NCBI RefSeq assembly: GCF_017573545.1
Contig: NZ_JAGEOK010000018.1
Coordinates: 1-64,000, forward strand
Direction: 5' to 3'
Origin: Actinomadura nitritigenes
GTDB taxonomy: Bacteria; Actinomycetota; Actinomycetes; Streptosporangiales; Streptosporangiaceae
DNA: 64,000 bases
Below are positions 1 to 5,719 of the stretch, in pieces. The translations under genes and the position numbers were made by a program. The first letter of the stretch is position 1, and each line of letters starts with the position of its first letter. The notes under the pieces were generated by a model that worked only from the letters and a program-made list of their open reading frames with translations, had not been told where the DNA came from and did not search any database.

Positions 1-298
1 CGCCCCACGCCTCGACCCGGAAGGACCACAGGCCCATCCGGTCCGGCGTCACCCGCGCCGCCCACCGGTCCAGCCCGACACCGACCTCCGACATCCGCTC
101 GCCCGGCTGCTCCATGCCGTCCGGGGAACGCAGCACCACCGCCGCGCCGAGCATCTCGTGCCCCTCGCGGAACACCGTCGCCGACACCTCGACCGTCTCG
201 CCCACCACGGCCTTCGCCGGCCACCGGCCGCCCCCCACCACCGGGGCCACGTCCAGGATCGGGATCCGCCCGAGTCCGCCCGTCGGCTGCACCTGCAT
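1..298 (-). CDS. glgE: Alpha-1,4-glucan:maltose-1-phosphate maltosyltransferase GlgE, N-terminal part only
   Basis: Only about the first 99 codons are inside the window; the gene runs off the left edge. The N-terminus reads MQVQPTGGLGRIPILDVAPV, followed by RWPAKAVVGETVEVSATVFREGH and a VVLR..PDG segment. This is the characteristic start of actinobacterial GlgE, whose N-terminal beta-sandwich precedes the GH13 barrel. GlgE transfers maltose from maltose-1-phosphate onto alpha-glucan in the cytoplasm (trehalose-to-glucan pathway). The start is the ATG at 296-298, with a purine-rich GAGAGCGGGG stretch just upstream on the minus strand. The catalytic domain is not visible, so activity cannot be judged. 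Trehalose synthase, maltokinase and glgB would be expected nearby, outside the window. Confidence 0.9.
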   Translation of the reverse strand, partial: MQVQPTGGLGRIPILDVAPVVGGGRWPAKAVVGETVEVSATVFREGHEMLGAAVVLRSPDGMEQPGERMSEVGVGLDRWAARVTPDRMGLWSFRVEAWG

Positions 299-440
299 CG
301 CGCCCCGCTCTCGCACCCGTCCGCGTCGGTCCTCGTGATGCATGCCCGGTCCGCGAGCGCGCGGCTTCCCGCGAACCACAAGATCACGCAAAGAGATCGC
401 GCGGCGCAGCGCCCCGCCGCGGCACGCGAACGCGCCGGTC

Positions 441-473
441 AAGGCGGAGTTCGGGCGGACTTAAGGCGGAGTT
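441..473. promoter_or_regulatory. Direct repeat AAGGCGGAGTT x2 upstream of the lipoprotein gene
   Basis: The 11-mer AAGGCGGAGTT occurs at 441-451 and again at 463-473. The 22-base offset is two helical turns, so both copies face the same side of the DNA. It lies in the 243-bp gap between divergent glgE and the lipoprotein gene, 69 bases before the chosen start at 542. A two-component or dimeric activator box is possible. No regulator gene is adjacent, so the assignment is inference. Confidence 0.35.
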
Positions 474-541
474 GATCTATGAACCGGCCGTCCGGCGGTG
501 CGCGTAACCAAGGCGAGTCCCCACCGGAAGGAGCGGTTCGA

Positions 542-1414
542 ATGATGCGGCGGAACGCGGTGCGCGCGGTGCTCGGCACGGCCTGGCTGCTGGCGGTGCT
601 CGGCGCGGGCGCTTGCGGGGGAGGCGAGCAGCGGCAGGCGGGACGGGTGGCGGCGGAGTCGTCCGGCTGCGCCGCCCTCCAGCAGCGGATCACGGCGGGG
701 CGGGCGGTCGACGTCGCCGCCGCCGAGCGGTGCGACCAGACCCAGTTCGCGCGGCTGGAGAACGAGAGGCAGGCGGCGCGCGCGAAGGGCGAGAAGCCCG
801 CGATGCAGGTCAGCGCGGTCTGCCGGGCGGTCGACGCGCAGGCGGCCAAGGGCGACCCGGATCTGGACTTCGGGCTGGCCTTCCACTGCAGGCAGCGCGA
901 GCGGTTCGCCGGCACGGTCAACGCGACGAGCGGGCTCGGGCCCGCGAACAAGGTCACGTCGCTGTGCCTGGGCGCGCGGGCGAAGAAGGCGCGAGGCGAG
1001 GCCGTCGACGCCTTCACCGAGTCCTTCTGCAGCAAGGAGGAGGAAGCAGCCGGCGGTTCGGGCGCGGCGCCGGAGCCGTCCTCCGGCACGGCGGCCGCGC
1101 CGACGGGAGCGCCCGCTCCGTCCGCACCGCCGTCGCGGAGTGCGGGGCCCGCGGCGTCCGGGGGCGGCGACGTCGTGTGCCCGGGGTCGACGGTGACGCT
1201 GTCCGGCGAGGCCGGCGCGCCCGCCGCGTCCAGCGACCGGCTGCCGGTCGGGACGAAGGTGAAGGTGACGAACCTCGACAACGGCAGGTCCACCACGGTC
1301 GCCGTCACGTCGGCGTCGGGCAGCTGCGTGCTGCTGAACGACGCGGCGTTCGAGCAGGTGCGCGAGGCGGGGAGATTCCTGATCCGGCACGCCCGGATCG
1401 AGCGCGTCGGCTGA
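542..1414 (+). CDS. Putative lipoprotein with C-terminal degenerate RlpA-like (double-psi beta-barrel) domain
   Basis: The 290-residue product begins MMRRNAVRAV with a hydrophobic stretch ending at Cys25 (LGAGAC), a plausible but imperfect lipobox. GAAGGAG sits 8 bases before the ATG at 542; an upstream in-frame ATG at 479 has no such site. A cysteine-containing region (residues about 40-165) is followed by a Pro/Ala/Ser-rich linker. The C-terminal segment, roughly residues 215-290, contains DRLPVGTKVKVTNLDNGRST, which resembles the DPBB core of RlpA-type lytic transglycosylases. The catalytic DRGPF-like motif of that family is absent, so a binding or structural role at the cell surface is more likely than glycan cleavage. 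It is monocistronic and convergent with the STAS gene across a shared hairpin. Confidence 0.7.
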   Translation: MMRRNAVRAVLGTAWLLAVLGAGACGGGEQRQAGRVAAESSGCAALQQRITAGRAVDVAAAERCDQTQFARLENERQAARAKGEKPAMQVSAVCRAVDAQAAKGDPDLDFGLAFHCRQRERFAGTVNATSGLGPANKVTSLCLGARAKKARGEAVDAFTESFCSKEEEAAGGSGAAPEPSSGTAAAPTGAPAPSAPPSRSAGPAASGGGDVVCPGSTVTLSGEAGAPAASSDRLPVGTKVKVTNLDNGRSTTVAVTSASGSCVLLNDAAFEQVREAGRFLIRHARIERVG

Positions 1415-1429
1415 GGACGCCCCACCCCC

Positions 1430-1453
1430 CCCGGCGGACCGGCCGCCGCCGGG
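1430..1453. terminator. Bidirectional hairpin between convergent genes
   Basis: CCCGGCGG at 1430-1437 pairs with CCGCCGGG at 1446-1453 around an 8-base loop. It lies 15 bases after the lipoprotein stop and directly beside the STAS stop. There is no clear U-run, which is usual in very GC-rich actinomycetes. Confidence 0.5.
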
Positions 1454-1454
1454 A

Positions 1455-1817
1455 TCAGGCGTGCGTGACGGGTTCGAGCGCCTCGCGGGCGGTCGTCACG
1501 TCCGGCGCGATGGCGACGCGGCGCGGCAGGCCCGCGACCTCGGCGACCCGGCGGACGATGCCGCGCGGCGGCAGCACCACCCACATCGGCACGCCGAGCT
1601 CGGTGGCGCGCATCTGCGAGCGCAGGATGATGTTCAGCGCGTTGGAGTCGCAGAACGTGCAGCCGGACAGGTCGAGGATGAGAGCGGGCGCCCCGGAGTC
1701 GAGCAGCCCGAGGGCCTGGGCGAGGATGGCCTCGCCGTTGCTCAGGTCGACCTCCGCGGGGAAGGACACCGTCCCGCAGGTCTCCGTGCTCTCCACTCGC
1801 GCCGCTCCGAGATCCAT
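1455..1817 (-). CDS. STAS-domain protein, anti-sigma factor antagonist family
   Basis: The 120-residue single-domain protein has the STAS pattern: beta strand GTVSFPAEVDLSN, then LILDLSGCTFCDSNALNII. Ser58 in the DSNAL motif is where SpoIIAA/RsbV-type antagonists are phosphorylated by their anti-sigma kinase. Members of this family release sigma factors by partner switching; no RsbW-type kinase is visible in the window. The start is taken as the ATG at 1815-1817. An in-frame upstream extension to 1952 exists, but its codons lose the strong G/C third-position bias of the rest, so it looks like leader DNA. Downstream it shares a hairpin with the lipoprotein gene. Confidence 0.8.
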   Translation of the reverse strand: MDLGAARVESTETCGTVSFPAEVDLSNGEAILAQALGLLDSGAPALILDLSGCTFCDSNALNIILRSQMRATELGVPMWVVLPPRGIVRRVAEVAGLPRRVAIAPDVTTAREALEPVTHA

Positions 1818-2263
1818 GGCTCGCCCCAAGGTCAGGTTCCTCACGTGGGTGACTTCTGGGGGTGCTTCACTGCGACTGTAAGCCCCAAAGCTGGACGAAG
1901 CCTGAAAGAGAGGGTCAAGAGTGGGGCGCCGGTCCCTCATATTGTCGATCATCGCGTTCGCTTCCGATTGCTCCGTGTTCGTCGCTTCGGATGCGCGCAT
2001 GCGCGACCCCGGACGGTGACTCCGACGGGATCCGCGGGCGGCGGCCGGATTCGGCCCCCGCTGCTCCGAAGCCGCACCGGGGCGAGCTGTCGATCGCCCT
2101 TGCCGGCACTCCGGCGGGATCGTCCACCGCGGTGCGGCGTGATCCCGTTCTGTGTAACGGCCGCCCGCCACGGGTTGTTCCGCGGCAAGCGGAGCCCCCA
2201 AAGCCCTATATTTCCCCCATGGGGTGAATGCCCGCCGGAGAAGCGGGCGCTGGGGGAGGCCGG
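1818..2263. other. 446-bp intergenic region between divergent STAS and TusA-like genes
   Basis: No supported gene is seen here. Codon bias is lost from 1818 to about 1960, on the STAS side, where its promoter should lie. On the other side there is a CTATATTT stretch near 2206-2213 that could serve as a -10 region for the TusA-like gene. A stem GCCCGC/GCGGGC (2230-2235 with 2243-2248, 7-base loop) sits just before that gene's ribosome binding site and could affect its translation. Confidence 0.4.
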
Positions 2264-2545
2264 ATGGGTTCGGAACCGGTGGTCATCGACGGCGGGGACC
2301 GCTCCTGCGTGCGGCTGCTGCTGGAACTGCGCGGGCACCTGGCGGGCCTGGAGCCCGGGACGGTCGTCCATCTCATCGCCGGCGACCCGGCGGCGCCGAT
2401 CGACCTGCCCGCCTGGTGCCATCTGACGGGGCACGCCTACCTCGGCCCGGTCGCCGCCGACACCCCCACCTACGCGCTGCGCGTCGCTGAGCGCCCGCGT
2501 GCAACCGAGCCGGATTCGCCGTGGCGCCCCGCGGCGCGCGGCTGA
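2264..2545 (+). CDS. TusA-like (SirA/YeeD fold) sulfurtransferase family protein
   Basis: The 93-residue protein resembles TusA-family sulfur carriers: an N-terminal strand, then DRSCVRLLLELRGHL with Cys15 at the position of the sulfur-carrying cysteine. After that come a PGTVVHLIAGDPAAPIDLPAW block and a GHAYLGP strand. The usual CPxP motif is changed to CVRL, so persulfide transfer is plausible but not assured. The ATG at 2264 is preceded by GGGGGAGG; an upstream in-frame ATG at 2228 has no comparable site. The C-terminal 15-20 residues are poor in secondary-structure signal. It is monocistronic and I see no sulfur partner beside it. Confidence 0.7.
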   Translation: MGSEPVVIDGGDRSCVRLLLELRGHLAGLEPGTVVHLIAGDPAAPIDLPAWCHLTGHAYLGPVAADTPTYALRVAERPRATEPDSPWRPAARG

Positions 2546-2648
2546 GCGCGCCCGTTTTCCGCCGCCGTCCGCTTCGCGCCGCCTCGGGCCGCCCGCGTCC
2601 CGCGCCGGGGCGGTCCCGCCGTTTCATTCTGACGGTGCGTCCGTCACT

Positions 2649-2665
2649 ATTGGCATAACGCCAAT
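2649..2665. promoter_or_regulatory. Operator candidate ATTGGC-N5-GCCAAT upstream of the monooxygenase gene
   Basis: A perfect inverted repeat, ATTGGC (2649-2654) and GCCAAT (2660-2665), sits 20 bases before the monooxygenase ATG. The AT-rich centre contrasts with the surrounding GC-rich DNA. Its size and position fit a dimeric repressor such as a TetR-family protein, but no regulator gene is adjacent. Function is inferred only from symmetry and location. Confidence 0.45.
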
Positions 2666-2685
2666 TAGCGAGGGATGTGACGGGC

Positions 2686-4176
2686 ATGCCGGGACGGCCG
2701 TCGATCGCGATCGTGGGCAGCGGGTTCAGCGGGATCGGGCTCGCCGCCCGGCTGATCCGCGCCGGCTTCACCGACCTGACGGTGTTCGAGCGCGCCGGCG
2801 ACGTCGGCGGCGTGTGGCGGGACAACACCTACCCGGGCGCCGCCTGCGACGCCCCGTCGCACCTGTACTCCTACTCCTTCGAGCCGAAGCCGGACTGGTC
2901 GCGGCGGTTCGCGCCGCAGCCGGAGATCCTCGCCTACCTGCGGCACTGCGCGCGCAAGTACGGCGTCCTGGAGCACGTCCGGTTCGACTGCGAGATCACC
3001 CGCGCCGGCTTCGATCCGGAGGCCGGGCAGTGGAACCTGCGGACGGCCGGGGGAGAGGTGCACCGGGCCGACCTGCTCGTCGCGGCGTGCGGGCAGCTGA
3101 GCGTCCCGGCGATGCCGGACATCCCGGGACTGGAGGACTTCACGGGCACCGTGTTCCACTCCGCGCGCTGGGACCACGGCCACGACCTCACCGGGCGGAC
3201 CGTCGCGGTCGTCGGCAACGGCGCGAGCGCGGTGCAGTTCGTCCCCCGGATCGCGCCGCACGCGGCGAGACTGACCGTCTTCCAGCGCGAACCGCAGTGG
3301 GTCGGCTGGAAGTGGGACCGCCGCTACCCGCGGCTGCGCGCCGCGCTCAACCGGCGGATCCCGCTGCTGCCCCGGCTGTCGCGGCTCGCGGTGTTCGTCT
3401 GGTTCGAGGCGCTGCTGAACCCGATGCTGGTGTCGCCGCGCGCCCGCCGGCTGCTGTCGGCGCACATCCGCGCGCTCTGCCGCACCACGCTGTGGTCGGT
3501 GAAGGACCGGCGGCTGCGCGAGCGCCTCGTCCCCGGCTACGAGCTCGGCTGCAAGCGCGTCCTGGTCTCCAGCGACTACTACCGCGCCCTCGACCTTCCG
3601 CAGGTGGACGTGGTCACCAGCGCGGTCGTCGGCGCCACCCCGGACGGCCTCGTCACCGCCGACGGGCGCGAGCACCCCGCCGACACCGTCATCATGGGCA
3701 CCGGCTTCCGCACCCGGGACTTCGTCGCCCCGATGCGCGTGACAGGTCTCACTGAGCGGGACCTGGACGAGGCGTGGCGGGACGGACCGCGAGCCTACCT
3801 GGGGATGGCCGTCGCGGGCTTCCCGAACTTCTTCCTGATGTACGGGCCCAACACCAATGTCGGCTCGGGGTCGGTGGTGCACATGCTCGAAAGCCAGATC
3901 TCCTACATCGTGCAGGCGGCCCGCGCTTTGCGCGACCCGGAGGTGCTCTACATGGACGTCCGGGAGGGCGTGCTCGCCGACTTCGACTCCGCGCTCCAGC
4001 GCCGCCTGGACGGGACGGTCTGGAACGCCGGCGGCTGCGACAGCTGGTACCTGCGCTCCGGCGCCGGCGCGGACGGCCGCCGCCGCAATGCCAGCAACTG
4101 GCCCGGCACGATGCTCGGCTACCGCCGCCGCACCCGCACCCTCGACCCGTCCGACTACCGCATCGTGACGCGCTGA
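2686..4176 (+). CDS. Flavin-containing (Baeyer-Villiger-type) monooxygenase
   Basis: The 496-residue cytoplasmic flavoprotein probably inserts one oxygen atom from O2 into a ketone or similar substrate using NADPH. Residues 8-16 carry the FAD-binding GSGFSG Rossmann motif. FTGTVFHSARWD (152-163) matches the Baeyer-Villiger fingerprint FxGxxxHxxxW[PD]. VVGNGASA (175-182) is the second, NADPH-binding, dinucleotide motif, and VIMGTGF is a later conserved block. The ATG at 2686 lies 10 bases after GAGGGA; a GTG at 2677 is in frame but overlaps that site. The next gene begins one base after the stop (TGACATG), so the two are probably co-translated. The physiological substrate cannot be read from sequence. 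Confidence 0.88.
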   Translation: MPGRPSIAIVGSGFSGIGLAARLIRAGFTDLTVFERAGDVGGVWRDNTYPGAACDAPSHLYSYSFEPKPDWSRRFAPQPEILAYLRHCARKYGVLEHVRFDCEITRAGFDPEAGQWNLRTAGGEVHRADLLVAACGQLSVPAMPDIPGLEDFTGTVFHSARWDHGHDLTGRTVAVVGNGASAVQFVPRIAPHAARLTVFQREPQWVGWKWDRRYPRLRAALNRRIPLLPRLSRLAVFVWFEALLNPMLVSPRARRLLSAHIRALCRTTLWSVKDRRLRERLVPGYELGCKRVLVSSDYYRALDLPQVDVVTSAVVGATPDGLVTADGREHPADTVIMGTGFRTRDFVAPMRVTGLTERDLDEAWRDGPRAYLGMAVAGFPNFFLMYGPNTNVGSGSVVHMLESQISYIVQAARALRDPEVLYMDVREGVLADFDSALQRRLDGTVWNAGGCDSWYLRSGAGADGRRRNASNWPGTMLGYRRRTRTLDPSDYRIVTR

Positions 4177-4177
4177 C

Positions 4178-5263
4178 ATGGGCACCGCACACCGGGCCCC
4201 GGCGCGGGCCCGCGCCGGGGACGGCGCCGATCGCCGGCTCCTGCGCGCGCTCGAAGGGCTCTACGTCATCCCGCCCGGCCACCACCGCCCCGACACCGGG
4301 CGCGCCGAGGCCGCGCGCCTGCTCGCCTGCGACGACCGGACCCTGACCGCGCTCGCCCGGCACGGCCTGCCGTCCACCGGCGAGCGCGGCCGGGAGCGGT
4401 TCGACTCGCGCGACCTGTTCAACCTCGCCCTCTACTCCGGGACGGGCCGCACGCCGGTGGAGCGGGACGTCACGTCGCTGCTGCGCTGGACCCGCTCGTC
4501 GTGCGAGGACCTCATCGCGCCGCGCGTGTCCCGGTTCGAGCTCCGCGTCGCCTGCGGGGACCCCGACGGCTGCCGTCCCGACGCCCACAACGCCCTCGCC
4601 CGGCCCCGCACCGGCGCGTACGGCGGGGCGGTCCGCCACGTCCTCGCGCATCCGGGGCGCGGGGGCCGCCGCGTCGCCGCGGCGCCCGACGCGGCGGCGA
4701 CCACCGCGCGGTCGTCCGGGCCCGCGATGGCGATCTCGGCGGTGCTGCGGACGGTCGGCGACTGCCCGGTGCTGCGCGCGCCCGCGCTGCGCGCGATCGT
4801 CCGCGAGTTCACCGGCGCGGAGCCGCGCTACCTGCGCCTGCCCGTCGAGCTGCGCGACGACCCGGACCTCGTCCCGCGCGGCTTCGCCGGCTGCGGTGCC
4901 GCCAGCCGCTACATCGAGCGGCTGTGCCGCGAGGAGGGCGTGCCCGCGACGACCCGGATCGGCTGGGTGGTCGGGCTGCCCGACGTCGTGCACGCCTGGG
5001 TGGAGGTCGTCGACGACGACGGCGTCACCAAGGTGATCGACCCGACGTTCACGCTGCTGTCGGAGGTGATCCCCTGGTCGAACCCGATGCTGCGCGACCC
5101 GTCGCTGGCGTTCCGGACGAACCGGCTCGTCCCGACCGGCCTGCACGTCGGGGGCGACGTCGCGTCCCACACCTGCGGCCGCGCGGCGGGCGCGGCCGGT
5201 GCGGCGGAGCGCCCGCACGCCCGCGTCACCACCAGGATCGTCCCGCTCCGCCCCACCGCCTGA
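4178..5263 (+). CDS. Transglutaminase-like domain protein with N-terminal HTH-like segment
   Basis: The 361-residue product is coupled to the monooxygenase (one base between stop and ATG). Residues about 45-95 (AEAARLLACDDRTLTALARH ... RFDSRDLFNLALYSG) look like a MerR-style helix-turn-helix with an RF.S.D wing. The C-terminal 140 residues contain GFAGCGAASRYIE, HAWVEVVDDDG and VIDPTF, which order Cys, His and Asp as in transglutaminase/cysteine-protease-like domains. There is no signal peptide, so it should be cytosolic. Such domains can be peptidases, amidases or inactive scaffolds; the role here is unknown. The last 403 coding bases plus 8 bases of spacer are exactly duplicated immediately downstream. 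Confidence 0.65.
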   Translation: MGTAHRAPARARAGDGADRRLLRALEGLYVIPPGHHRPDTGRAEAARLLACDDRTLTALARHGLPSTGERGRERFDSRDLFNLALYSGTGRTPVERDVTSLLRWTRSSCEDLIAPRVSRFELRVACGDPDGCRPDAHNALARPRTGAYGGAVRHVLAHPGRGGRRVAAAPDAAATTARSSGPAMAISAVLRTVGDCPVLRAPALRAIVREFTGAEPRYLRLPVELRDDPDLVPRGFAGCGAASRYIERLCREEGVPATTRIGWVVGLPDVVHAWVEVVDDDGVTKVIDPTFTLLSEVIPWSNPMLRDPSLAFRTNRLVPTGLHVGGDVASHTCGRAAGAAGAAERPHARVTTRIVPLRPTA

Positions 5264-5682
5264 CCGTCCACCCCGGACCTCGTCCCGCGCGGCTTCGCCG
5301 GCTGCGGTGCCGCCAGCCGCTACATCGAGCGGCTGTGCCGCGAGGAGGGCGTGCCCGCGACGACCCGGATCGGCTGGGTGGTCGGGCTGCCCGACGTCGT
5401 GCACGCCTGGGTGGAGGTCGTCGACGACGACGGCGTCACCAAGGTGATCGACCCGACGTTCACGCTGCTGTCGGAGGTGATCCCCTGGTCGAACCCGATG
5501 CTGCGCGACCCGTCGCTGGCGTTCCGGACGAACCGGCTCGTCCCGACCGGCCTGCACGTCGGGGGCGACGTCGCGTCCCACACCTGCGGCCGCGCGGCGG
5601 GCGCGGCCGGTGCGGCGGAGCGCCCGCACGCCCGCGTCACCACCAGGATCGTCCCGCTCCGCCCCACCGCCTGACCGTCCAC
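4861..5682. repeat. Exact 411-bp tandem duplication of the transglutaminase gene 3' end
   Basis: Bases 4861-5271 recur at 5272-5682 with no difference that I can find. The unit is 137 codons long, so frame is kept. The junction between units has only one or two bases of microhomology, and the sequence diverges after 5683. The unit includes the stop codon at 5261-5263 and 8 bases past it. Lack of any divergence implies a very recent event or a read/assembly artefact. Confidence 0.92.
5272..5674 (+). pseudogene. Duplicated C-terminal fragment of the transglutaminase-like gene
   Basis: This is the second copy of the duplicated unit. It stays in the same reading frame as the intact gene but lies beyond that gene's TGA. 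It therefore encodes the Cys-His-Asp core without the N-terminal half. The first possible start inside it is a GTG at 5351, after the catalytic cysteine, so a protein from there would be dead. If the stop at 5261-5263 were lost or read through, the product would carry two tandem catalytic cores. Confidence 0.7.
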
Positions 5683-5719
5683 CGCGCCCGCCCCGGCGAC
5701 CGCCCGCGCCGGTGACCGG

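Noticed and set aside
1818-1952. N-terminal extension of the STAS protein
   Set aside because: In-frame, with a GGAAG upstream, but third-position G/C bias collapses there and the STAS domain is complete without it.
2677-2685. GTG start for the monooxygenase three codons upstream
   Set aside because: It would overlap the GAGGGA ribosome site. The ATG at 2686 has correct spacing.
4861-5682. CRISPR or mobile element explanation for the 411-bp repeat
   Set aside because: Only two head-to-tail copies of coding DNA, no spacers, no terminal inverted repeats and no transposase.
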